Under the pieces are notes generated by a model that saw only the letters and a list, made by a program, of their open reading frames with translations, did not search any database and was not told the DNA's origin. Positions 26,977 through 34,837 of a stretch of 64,000 nt of DNA are shown here, in pieces (positions within the stretch are counted from its first letter, which is position 1; each line of letters opens with the position of its first letter). The position numbers and the translations under genes are program-made. The stretch is from positions 496,001 to 560,000 of the forward strand of contig MTMD02000002.1 in NCBI GenBank assembly GCA_002010065.2, given 5' to 3'. This DNA comes from Candidatus Pyrohabitans jungbluthii. Lineage in GTDB: Archaea; Hydrothermarchaeota; Hydrothermarchaeia; Hydrothermarchaeales; BMS3B.

Positions 26977-28233
26977 ATGCGCTTGCTTCTGGTGCACCCG
27001 CACTTCCCCTACCTGGGCAAGGACCTTTTTCCTCTGGGGCTTGGTTACCTCGCGGCGAGCGTTGAAGACATCACCGAGGTAAGGGTTATAGATGAAAGTG
27101 TGGAGAGGGTAACCCCTGAAAAGCTCAGGGAATTTAATCCGGAGTTTGTCGGTATAACCGCAACCACGCCGTCCTTTGCCAGAGCGAAGGAGATAATCTC
27201 GCTGGTCAGGCAGACTTTACCTAAGGCGACGGTTATTATGGGCGGCACCCATGCCACTTTCCGTCCGGAGGAGGCACTCGCAGCGGGGGCAAGCGTTGTG
27301 GTGCGAGGCGAAGGTGAGGAGACGCTTAAGGAAATTCTTCTGGGCAGAGACTGGGGAAAAATAAAGGGTATATCCTACCTCGAAGAGGGTAAGGTAGTTC
27401 ACAATCCGGAGCGGGAGCTGATTCGCGACCTTGATGCTTTGCCCTTCCCCGCGTGGCATTATTTTCCTCTGCACGCATACAGGATAATGAGCCTGGTCTC
27501 CGCGCGAGGTTGCGTCTATCGCTGCGCCTACTGCAGCGCCGCGCAGTTCTGGCACCGCCGGGTACGCTTCCGCTCTCCACGAAATGTCGTTGAAGAGGTG
27601 GAGAAGCTCTATTCGCTGGGCTTTAGAAGGCTGCGCTTTATGGACTCCACCTTCACCCTGGATAAAAAGCGCGCCCTGGAGATTTGCTCCCTCATAGAGG
27701 AGCTTGGTTACAGCGATTTAAGCTGGAGCTGCGAGACTAGGGCAGACCACTTAGACGAGGAGCTCTTAGAGGCGCTGAAGAGTGCGGGCTGCAACTTAAT
27801 CTGCCTGGGCGTGGACTCGGGCTCGCAGGAGGTGCTGGACGCGTGCAGGCGGAGCATAACTGTGGAGCAGGTTAAGCAGGCGATTATGGCTGCAAAGGAG
27901 AAGGGAATTAAAGTTAGAGCCTACGTCACCTTTGGCTTCCCGGGCGAAACCGCGCAGAGTGTGCACGCTACGGTTAAACTGCTGGAGGAGACGAAGCCGG
28001 AGCAGATCCTCCTAAGCCTTGCCACCGCTTACCCGGGCACTGAACTGGAAAAGGGACGGAGCATACAGGTGCATGAGAACTGGGTTAAAAAATTTCACGG
28101 GCATGGGCTGGGGGCAAAGCTGTACTTCCCGGAAACGCTTTCGCGAAAAGAGTACACAAAGCTTGGAGATTATATTTACCGTGAGATTCGCAGGATAAAC
28201 CGCGAGGTGAGGCGGAGCGCTGCGGTTTCGTGA
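26977..28233 (+). CDS. B12-binding domain radical SAM protein
   Basis: 418 residues. The N-terminal 130 residues are a cobalamin-binding Rossmann domain (MRLLLVHPHFPYLGKDLFPLGL...VIMGGTHATFRPEE). The radical SAM domain follows with ARGCVYRCAYC, the C-x3-C-x2-C site for the 4Fe-4S cluster, near residue 175. Such proteins methylate unreactive carbons or rearrange lipids, pigments and tetrapyrroles. The substrate cannot be inferred. Its position near heme genes (hemY, hemH) is suggestive but the strands differ. Confidence 0.88.
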   Translation: MRLLLVHPHFPYLGKDLFPLGLGYLAASVEDITEVRVIDESVERVTPEKLREFNPEFVGITATTPSFARAKEIISLVRQTLPKATVIMGGTHATFRPEEALAAGASVVVRGEGEETLKEILLGRDWGKIKGISYLEEGKVVHNPERELIRDLDALPFPAWHYFPLHAYRIMSLVSARGCVYRCAYCSAAQFWHRRVRFRSPRNVVEEVEKLYSLGFRRLRFMDSTFTLDKKRALEICSLIEELGYSDLSWSCETRADHLDEELLEALKSAGCNLICLGVDSGSQEVLDACRRSITVEQVKQAIMAAKEKGIKVRAYVTFGFPGETAQSVHATVKLLEETKPEQILLSLATAYPGTELEKGRSIQVHENWVKKFHGHGLGAKLYFPETLSRKEYTKLGDYIYREIRRINREVRRSAAVS

Positions 28234-28276
28234 GTTTAAAATCCCCCCTGTGTCGTTAATCTGCCAGCTTAATTAT

Positions 28277-28474
28277 ATGCGAAGGCGGGACAAAGAGGTG
28301 CGCTGCCCTGCCTGTGGACACCCTCGCGAAGAGGCAAGCGTGGTGGGAAAGACCTCCACGATTAAGCGAGGGGTGAAGACGGTGTATGAGGTGCTCCGCT
28401 GCAGGTGTGGCAAGATATACCGCGGTGAGATAATTGAAAAGAGGGAGCTTCCAAAGCGGGTTACAGGCGGGTAA
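28277..28474 (+). CDS. Small zinc-ribbon protein, function unknown
   Basis: About 65 residues with two cysteine pairs, CPACGHPREE and CRCGKIYRG, forming one zinc ribbon; the rest is basic. I take the ATG at 28277 (MRRRDKEVRC), though a GTG at 28250 would add nine residues and no Shine-Dalgarno sequence clearly favours either. It follows the radical SAM gene. It may bind nucleic acid, judging only from charge and zinc pattern. Confidence 0.55.
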   Translation: MRRRDKEVRCPACGHPREEASVVGKTSTIKRGVKTVYEVLRCRCGKIYRGEIIEKRELPKRVTGG

Positions 28475-28524
28475 GTGCACTATGCTAACCCTGCAGAAAG
28501 GCAGGAGGAGAAAGATACCAAGGG

Positions 28525-29970
28525 TTAGTTTGGGCTCTTTTTGGTTATAAACTCCACTACCCGCTTCGCAGCCTCTTTCGCTTGACGCACGCAGTCGTTT
28601 ATTCCAACGCCGCGATAGGCGTTGCCCGTGAGCACCACACCAGGAAAATCGCGCAGCCTTGCCTCAATGCGCTCAAGGCGAGCTGCGTGTCCTACCAGGT
28701 ACTGAGGAATTGCCCGCTGATGGCGGTATATCCGCACCATCTCAGGCTCGGCGTCTATGCCCATGGTATCGCGAAGGTCTCGCCTGCACGCCTCGATGAG
28801 TTCCTCGTCGCTGAGCAGCGCCTTCTCCTCGGCGCGAGCGCCGCCCACCATCATGCGCAACAGCGCCTTGCCCTCAGGCGCACGGTGGTCGAACATGCTG
28901 GAATCCCACAGACAACCGAGTATGGTCTTGCCCTCCTCGTGGGGCACAAGGAATCCAAAGCCATTGAGGTCGTGCTTAATCTCGCTGCGCTCGTAGCCAA
29001 AGGCCACGACGGCGAGCTTTGTGTATGGAATACCACGTAGCTCCTCCGCAACTTTTGCGTCCAGGCTCTCAAGCATGGATGCGGCGGCATAGGCTGGAGC
29101 TGCCACAACCACGGCATCGCATGCTACACTTCCCCTCTTAGCGAGGTGCACTACGTAGCCGTCTTCTGAGCGCTCTATGCTCGCTGCCTCCTTACCCAGG
29201 AGGAGCTTATCCTCCAAGCGAGAGGCGAGGGTCTGGGTCAAGTACTCTATGCCCTCAGGGAATGAGGTGAGCACACCTCCGGGACCAGCGGCGCTTCCTG
29301 GCTTGTAGACCCGCTTTCCCTGCTTCTCGAGCTCAGCCAGCTTCTTCTTCATCTCCTTTGCCTTCTTCATGCGCTTGAGTGCAGCGCGCATCAGGCTTCC
29401 GTTGCCCTCCTTCTCAAGCGCAGCCATCACAGGGAAGGCGCTCTTCAGGCTCATTTTATATGGGTCGCCAGCGAAGACGCCGCTCACCATCGGCGCAACC
29501 AGCTTGCGCAGCGCTTCCTCGCCCAGGTGGCGCCTGACAAAGCTTGCAATGGTCTCATCCTCCTCCTTCGCTGGCTTTGTAAAGGGCTCAAGCGCCATGC
29601 GGAGCTTCCCCTTCCAGGAAAGTATGTCGGAGAAGAGGAAGCCCACAGCGCTCGCTGGTAGCTCACGCAGCCTGCCATCAAGGTATATGAAGCGTCTGCG
29701 CGCAATATCCTTGCTGGGCATTAAGCGAGAGCTTATCCCCAGGTCATCGCACAGCTCCAGAGTCCAGGGCTTGTTGTCCAGAAAGCCGTTGCTCCCGGCT
29801 TCTATCACATACCCCTTATAATGCTCACTCCTTATCTTCCCACCAGTGCGATTGGAAGCCTCCAGAAGGGTTACATCAACCTCTTCCCCAGCCTCTTGAG
29901 CGAACTTCCTAACATAAAAGGCGGCAGTTAAGCCTGATATTCCTGCGCCTATTACTGCAACGCTTTTCAT
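28525..29970 (-). CDS. hemY: Protoporphyrinogen/coproporphyrinogen oxidase (HemY/HemG type)
   Basis: 481-residue FAD enzyme of the amine-oxidase fold. The N-terminal dinucleotide motif is VIGAGISGLTAAFYVRK, followed by LLEASNRTGGKIRSE, and the C-terminal FAD-binding region is VVLTGNAYRGVGINDCVRQ. It oxidises protoporphyrinogen IX, or coproporphyrinogen III in the Gram-positive type pathway; I cannot tell which. Ferrochelatase lies 300 bases upstream on the same strand. This pathway is uncommon in archaea, most of which make heme through siroheme. Confidence 0.88.
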   Translation of the reverse strand: MKSVAVIGAGISGLTAAFYVRKFAQEAGEEVDVTLLEASNRTGGKIRSEHYKGYVIEAGSNGFLDNKPWTLELCDDLGISSRLMPSKDIARRRFIYLDGRLRELPASAVGFLFSDILSWKGKLRMALEPFTKPAKEEDETIASFVRRHLGEEALRKLVAPMVSGVFAGDPYKMSLKSAFPVMAALEKEGNGSLMRAALKRMKKAKEMKKKLAELEKQGKRVYKPGSAAGPGGVLTSFPEGIEYLTQTLASRLEDKLLLGKEAASIERSEDGYVVHLAKRGSVACDAVVVAAPAYAAASMLESLDAKVAEELRGIPYTKLAVVAFGYERSEIKHDLNGFGFLVPHEEGKTILGCLWDSSMFDHRAPEGKALLRMMVGGARAEEKALLSDEELIEACRRDLRDTMGIDAEPEMVRIYRHQRAIPQYLVGHAARLERIEARLRDFPGVVLTGNAYRGVGINDCVRQAKEAAKRVVEFITKKSPN

Positions 29971-30099
29971 AAACTCACCTACTTTATTTTTCTTTAACTA
30001 TTTAAAAAGTCTTACCATAAAGGTTGTTCGGCTTGGGGGTGAACAAAATCATAAATTTTTTCAAATCTTTATATTCAGATATGACAGCAGGGAGGTGAC

Positions 30100-30225
30100 A
30101 TGAAGAAGGCGGAGGAAACTCCTCAAGCCACAGGCGCACAGCCCAAGGAAGCATGCGGCCCAACTGCTCTGCTCCTGCTTGTGCTACTTCCCCTAATTCC
30201 CAGGCTCAGGAGGGTGGTAGGATGA
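30100..30225 (+). CDS. 41-residue CGP-CTERM mini-protein
   Basis: Tiny open frame with a perfect GGAGGTGA directly before ATG. It encodes a short hydrophilic N-terminus rich in Ala, Thr, Pro and Gln, then CGPTALLLLVLLPL and a basic end RLRRVV. The CGP-hydrophobic-Arg pattern is the CGP-CTERM tail that marks archaeal surface proteins for processing; two more occur in this window. Here it has no signal peptide and no preceding domain. It could be a real small membrane peptide or the remnant of a longer gene. A TATA-like CTTTATATT lies about 27 bases upstream. Confidence 0.65.
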   Translation: MKKAEETPQATGAQPKEACGPTALLLLVLLPLIPRLRRVVG

Positions 30226-30265
30226 AGTATGAAATAGGCCCGTAACCCCCAGCTGAGCTAGGGGA

Positions 30266-31204
30266 TTAATGTCTGGTCACCAGCTCAGCCAGCGCTTCTA
30301 TGAACTTTGGCGATGTGTTAAGGGACTCACTCCTTCTGAAGTGCTCTATCCCCAGCTTCCTCGCAAGGGCAGAGTACTGGAAGTCTATCTCATAAAGCGT
30401 CTCTATGTGGTCTGAGACGAAGCTCACGGGCACAATCAAAACGCTTTTTTTGCCCTCTTTTGCCAGCTGACGAAGTACCTCCTCTACGCTTGGGGAGAGC
30501 CACTTTCCGAAGCGAAGACCGCTCTGATACGCTAAGCGATAGCTCTCCAGCTTGGCTCGCTCAGCAACGCCCTCGCAGGTGGCCAGCACCTGCTCCTCAT
30601 ACGCATCTCGCTTGGCCATGCTCTCTGGCAGAGAGTGAGCCGAGAATATAACCTCCACCTCCTCGCCCCGCGGAAACCTTTCAATGGCTGCAGTCACCTT
30701 CTCCGCCAAGGCGTCGAGGTAGGGCGGAAAATCTCCCCATCTCTCAATATAGCTCACCTCAAGCTCTGCATTTAGCTCGGCGATGGCGCGCTCCATCTCT
30801 TTTATGCACGTGCCCGTCGTTGCGCCAGCGTAGTGGGGGTATAAGCTCAGCCCTACCACATCCCGTATCCCGGCTTTAAGCACATTCTCAATAGCTTCGC
30901 TGATGAAAGGCTTGGTATAGCGCATGCCCAGAAAAACCTCATAGCTTGAGCCAAGCCTTTTCTTGAGCGCTGAAGCCTGGGCTTGAGTAATCGCTGGCAG
31001 AGGTGAGCACCCGCCTATTAAAGCGTAGCGCTTTTTCACCTTCGGCGCGCGCAGGGTGGAGATTAACCAAGCAAGGGGCTTCTGGAGGGGCTTTGGGAAG
31101 GGCACAACCTCCGGGTCTGAGAAAAGGTTGTAGAGGAATGGCTTAACCGCCTCCAGCGAGTCGGGTCCACCCATGTAGAGAAGCACCACTGCCTTCTTGT
31201 ACAT
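30266..31204 (-). CDS. hemH: Ferrochelatase
   Basis: 312 residues. Inserts Fe2+ into protoporphyrin IX (or coproporphyrin III) to make heme. Family motifs are visible: LLYMGGPDSLEAVKPFLYNLFSDPEV at the start, GGCSPLPAITQAQA, GMRYTKPFISEAIE, LSLYPHYAG (a metal-ligand His) and IFSAHSLPESM near residue 190. Length is that of the compact soluble type. With hemY on the same strand it supplies heme for the cytochromes and the NorB/CtaB system encoded nearby. Confidence 0.93.
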   Translation of the reverse strand: MYKKAVVLLYMGGPDSLEAVKPFLYNLFSDPEVVPFPKPLQKPLAWLISTLRAPKVKKRYALIGGCSPLPAITQAQASALKKRLGSSYEVFLGMRYTKPFISEAIENVLKAGIRDVVGLSLYPHYAGATTGTCIKEMERAIAELNAELEVSYIERWGDFPPYLDALAEKVTAAIERFPRGEEVEVIFSAHSLPESMAKRDAYEEQVLATCEGVAERAKLESYRLAYQSGLRFGKWLSPSVEEVLRQLAKEGKKSVLIVPVSFVSDHIETLYEIDFQYSALARKLGIEHFRRSESLNTSPKFIEALAELVTRH

Positions 31205-31234
31205 GGGTAAAACTCGCTCTACGGTAATAAAAAG

Positions 31235-31963
31235 TTACGGCAGGGGCGTAAGTATATACCCCTCGGCTACGCTACCAATTACAGCGCAGCTTCCGTGATG
31301 CCAGCAGTAACTCGCCACGTATGCGCAGGTTACGGCGTCGAGGAGATCCTCGTAGCGCTTAAGCGCTTTACCGCGCAACTTATCCACCTTTACCCCGAGA
31401 ATCTCCTCAGGTATATGCAGCGGCGGCTTGGCTTTGGCTAAAGAGCTGAGAAGCTCCTGATATCGCCTGAACTCGCGATAGCGCTGCTCGTAGCTTCTCC
31501 CTGGGCGAGCCTTGTACTTCAGGGTCTTATCCAAGCCAAAGATTGCCACCATCGCAGAGTGGGGAAAAACCTCGGCAAAAGCTCTCCCCACCAACGGCGC
31601 GGCAAGCTTGGGATTGTTCACGAAGCCAGCGTTTTCCAGAAGCTTTGCAAGCCTCTCACCACGAATCTCGCCGTAGCGCTCAAGCAGTCGACGATTGACA
31701 GGATAAACCCCTGCTTCGTAGCGCCTGAATAGCTTGGCTATGCGGCGATCGCATTCTCTGCTCCCGCTGGGGTTGGGCACCACCAGCGGAGCATCTATGG
31801 CGACAAAAACCGGAGCCTCGCCTACCGCAGAGAGGATGTAGGAGGTGATTTCCTCGACGCTGCGAAGCTCCTGCTCCCACCTCACAAGTTCACCGCCGCA
31901 GGCTATGGCCACCGCCGTAGTATTGCGGGGCGACCAAGCTAAATCAACGCCCACGAAGAACAT
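31235..31963 (-). CDS. DUF429-family RNase H-fold protein
   Basis: 242 residues. It begins MFFVGVDLAWSPRNTTAVAIA, and VFVAIDAPLVVPNPSGSRECDR follows; these Asp-containing strands are typical of DUF429, predicted to have an RNase H/actin-like nuclease fold. LLDAVTCAYVA near the C-terminus supplies another Asp. Function not established. It is divergent from the gene at 31997, with only a 33-base gap that includes a TATA-like GTATAAATA. Confidence 0.75.
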   Translation of the reverse strand: MFFVGVDLAWSPRNTTAVAIACGGELVRWEQELRSVEEITSYILSAVGEAPVFVAIDAPLVVPNPSGSRECDRRIAKLFRRYEAGVYPVNRRLLERYGEIRGERLAKLLENAGFVNNPKLAAPLVGRAFAEVFPHSAMVAIFGLDKTLKYKARPGRSYEQRYREFRRYQELLSSLAKAKPPLHIPEEILGVKVDKLRGKALKRYEDLLDAVTCAYVASYCWHHGSCAVIGSVAEGYILTPLP

Positions 31964-31996
31964 GGGTATAAATAGCAGGGGAGCAAATATAAAGTG

Positions 31997-32695
31997 ATGC
32001 GCACCGCTGAGGTTGAGGCGAAGCTTGCAACACTTGAGAAAACACTCAATGAAGCTGAGTTCTGGAGGCTGGTCTCCAGGGTAAAGCGCAGCAGACCTCT
32101 CGCAGAGAAATATGCAGAGCGCATCGCACGCATAGATGCTGATATATTCATGCGACGCGCCAAGCTCAGGGTAGGCATAGCTACAGGAAGCGCTGCAATG
32201 CTCCTCTTAGCTGCGATTGCTGCGCTTCTCCTACTTTTCGCCCCTTCTCTAGGAGCTAACCTCCATGGCTTAATCATACTCCTCGCCACATTCCTGCTTA
32301 TGACTGCACTTCACCCCCTTGCCCACCTCGCCGCTGGAAGAGCGCTGGGGATTCGCTTCCTATTCTACTTCCCTAACGGACCAGCGAAGATAGAGCCCAC
32401 GCTTAAGGTAGACTACGCAAGCTACCTCAGAGCATCGCCTCAAGCGAGGGCAGCCATGCACCTCGCCGGCATAGGTGCAAGCATCCTTGCTACGCTCGTG
32501 GGTTTCCTCGCCGCGTATAGCACGCAGGCGCCAAGCTTCGCTACCATCACCTTAGCGGCGCTGCTCCTCCTCAACACCCTCTTTGAATTTTCGCCATCGT
32601 TGCTCGTGAAGCTGGGCTTCAAGATATTCAGGAAATCCGACGCCTACCGCGCCTTTCGAGAGCTCAGGCTGAGAAAGGAGCAGAGCCGCGCATGA
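31997..32695 (+). CDS. Site-2-protease-like membrane protein lacking the catalytic Glu
   Basis: About 232 residues: a helical cytoplasmic N-terminus (1-55), then about five membrane helices. The second helix contains LHPLAHLAAGRALGI, matching the M50 protease layout HExxH-x-xAG but with HPLAH, so the catalytic Glu is replaced by Pro. The usual second motif (NLLPxxPLDGG) appears as NTLFEFSPS, without the Asp. It is therefore probably a non-catalytic relative. A TATA-like TATAAATA about 27 bases upstream suggests a leaderless start at ATG 31997. Confidence 0.6.
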   Translation: MRTAEVEAKLATLEKTLNEAEFWRLVSRVKRSRPLAEKYAERIARIDADIFMRRAKLRVGIATGSAAMLLLAAIAALLLLFAPSLGANLHGLIILLATFLLMTALHPLAHLAAGRALGIRFLFYFPNGPAKIEPTLKVDYASYLRASPQARAAMHLAGIGASILATLVGFLAAYSTQAPSFATITLAALLLLNTLFEFSPSLLVKLGFKIFRKSDAYRAFRELRLRKEQSRA

Positions 32696-32883
32696 TGCAC
32701 CCGATACCTGTAGCTACCCAGGCGATGAGAGGTTTTGGATTGGATGAAAATTTAAATAAATAAAAATATTTTCAAATAACATAATACAGTTAACATAGAT
32801 ATACACTAATACGCTATAACGAATTGAATAGAAGCACCTTTGCAAAAGGGCCGAGAAGATAGATATTGAAGAGGGATGAAATT
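32696..32883. promoter_or_regulatory. AT-rich promoter region before the exported-protein cluster
   Basis: 188 bases, very AT-rich (AATTTAAATAAATAAAAATATTTTC), marking the change from housekeeping genes to the exported-protein region. Several TATA-like blocks are present; the one used cannot be picked out. No coding sequence is seen. Confidence 0.5.
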
Positions 32884-34833
32884 ATGGATATAGGAGAGTC
32901 AAAAATTGCAGTTTGTGCAGCAATATTGCTCCTGCTCATGCCTCAAGTCTTTGCTGTGAGCTTTGATGAGATACGCAGCGCAGGCGAGAAGTACTCTAAG
33001 GGCGAGGCTATTATGGTGGACGGCCCCTTCTACGTTGAGGGCAAGCCCTACTACGTTGTTGAGTACATGTTTCAGCGGGAGAGGCGAGCGGCACTAGTTT
33101 ATGACCCCTCGACGGGGGACTTTGTAAAAGACCGCGAAACCATGCGGCGCGTCTTCGCCACCAAGGATTTAAAGTTATTAACGCTCATGGACCCGCTTTT
33201 TTACGCTATTGGAAACAGCTCAAAGATTCCACTTGCTGCCAAGTACGAAACCCAGAACGTGAGAAATTTTGCCTCCTTTTCAAGCATAACTCCCGAGGAG
33301 AGGGTGCTCCTTGAGAGGTTTCTCAGCGCCTATGAGCGTGTGATGGAGGACGTTAAGGAGGTCACAGAGCTTACAAATCAGATGCTTTACCCGGGCGATG
33401 CCTATCACTTCGAGTTCTCCCGCAGGGAGCCCAACATCGTGATTGAGGTTTACAACACCTCAGCGGAAGGCAACTACTCCTATGAGGGTTTCCAGAGGCT
33501 CATAGAAGCCTACGAAAGACTTTATGAAGACTACCTTGCCATGGCAGTGGCACTTAACCATTTTGCAGGCGGACTGGAAGACTACCCTCCAGGGGCGACG
33601 ATACGCGAAAAGTGGGGGGTAATTATTACAAGGGAGGATATAATTGAGGAAATCAGACTGATTAAGAAGAATGCGGATCACATACAGGCTGAAATTGAGC
33701 TGAGAAGGGGCATCCTTGAGTACGACTATGCAGACCTGATCTCCAAAGCATACGAGAGACTGGGCGTTGGCGAGAAAGAGGCTCCCAGAAAAGCTGTGTG
33801 TGGCCCCACTTTCATCTCCCTTTTACCTCTCCTTGCCCTAGCTCTTCGAAAGAGTAATGCAAGGCGCACTGCATTGGTTCTCCTCATTCTTCTGACGCTT
33901 ATCTCGGGCTATGCAGGTGCCTTTGAAGTTCCCTCTGCAGAGGAGCTCATATCCCAGAAGATTTCGCTGGAAGAAGTGAAGAATGTTTCGATCAAGATTG
34001 AGGCGCGCGGCATAACAGAAGCCGAAGCACGGGAGATTCTAGCAGGCTATCCGCTACTTCTCCGCGGGGAGAGCGTTGTGGTTAAAGGTCCCTTCTATGA
34101 AGGCGGCGTGCCCAACTATCTCTTCGAAATTTACCGCGGCGATGCTCCTACTGGCTACGCATTTATGGTTAACTGGGAAACAAAGCTTCTGGTAAGCAGC
34201 CAGCGCGACGCTTACCGTTTGCAGAAGGCGCATTTCCTTGCAGACCTGGTTAGGAGGCACCCTCTCTATGCGCAGGCAAACGCAGAAGCGATAGAAAGCG
34301 CTGCGCACAACGCAACTCTACCGCCTCTTGAGATTTTCCTCATGAATCTCTCTGAGAACATCAAGCTCGGAAAGAAGCTGGAAGAGGAGCTAATAAGGGA
34401 GCCGAGTTTTGACAAGGTGGTCAACCTTACTCAGGTCTACCTCCAGGGCTTCATTCTCATACACAACATAGAAGCCTTAACTTCGCCAGAAGAGGCATTA
34501 AACCTCACCTCAGGCTTCTCAGCAAATAAGCTTTACCTTGAAGCTTATGCGAGGGCTATGCGCGGTTTAAGCGCTGACGAGTACTTTGAGGCAAGGAGGG
34601 CGATGTACAGAGGGAGAACTCTAAACAGGATACCGCTGATGTATAAGCTTAGCGCCCTCGGCTTAAGGCCGTCGAAGGCGCAGGTGGTGCACGACCTTAC
34701 CAGCGACCTCATTTATGACAACATCTTTTTGTGGCGTCTTGGCAAAAAGGTAGACCCACGGCTATTTGCCAGACTTGCCTATAAAGAAGGCACTGCTTCA
34801 CTCCCCTCGGTGCTGGAGGAGGAGAGGGGGTGA
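32884..34833 (+). CDS. Tandem two-domain exported protein with an internal CGP-CTERM signal
   Basis: 649 residues. I choose ATG 32884 (GAGGGATGA just upstream) over TTG 32866. Residues 1-23 are a signal peptide. The first half has a domain with GPFYVEGKPYYVVEYMF, then helices, and ends at Cys306 in AVCGPTFISLLPLLALALRKSNARR, a complete CGP-CTERM tail. The frame runs on without a stop into LVLLILLTLISGYAGAF, which looks like a fresh signal peptide (in-frame TTG at residue 331). A second, related domain follows (GPFYEGGVPNYLFEIY). It reads as two paralogous genes fused in frame. Function unknown. Confidence 0.75.
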   Translation: MDIGESKIAVCAAILLLLMPQVFAVSFDEIRSAGEKYSKGEAIMVDGPFYVEGKPYYVVEYMFQRERRAALVYDPSTGDFVKDRETMRRVFATKDLKLLTLMDPLFYAIGNSSKIPLAAKYETQNVRNFASFSSITPEERVLLERFLSAYERVMEDVKEVTELTNQMLYPGDAYHFEFSRREPNIVIEVYNTSAEGNYSYEGFQRLIEAYERLYEDYLAMAVALNHFAGGLEDYPPGATIREKWGVIITREDIIEEIRLIKKNADHIQAEIELRRGILEYDYADLISKAYERLGVGEKEAPRKAVCGPTFISLLPLLALALRKSNARRTALVLLILLTLISGYAGAFEVPSAEELISQKISLEEVKNVSIKIEARGITEAEAREILAGYPLLLRGESVVVKGPFYEGGVPNYLFEIYRGDAPTGYAFMVNWETKLLVSSQRDAYRLQKAHFLADLVRRHPLYAQANAEAIESAAHNATLPPLEIFLMNLSENIKLGKKLEEELIREPSFDKVVNLTQVYLQGFILIHNIEALTSPEEALNLTSGFSANKLYLEAYARAMRGLSADEYFEARRAMYRGRTLNRIPLMYKLSALGLRPSKAQVVHDLTSDLIYDNIFLWRLGKKVDPRLFARLAYKEGTASLPSVLEEERG

Positions 34834-34837
34834 AACC

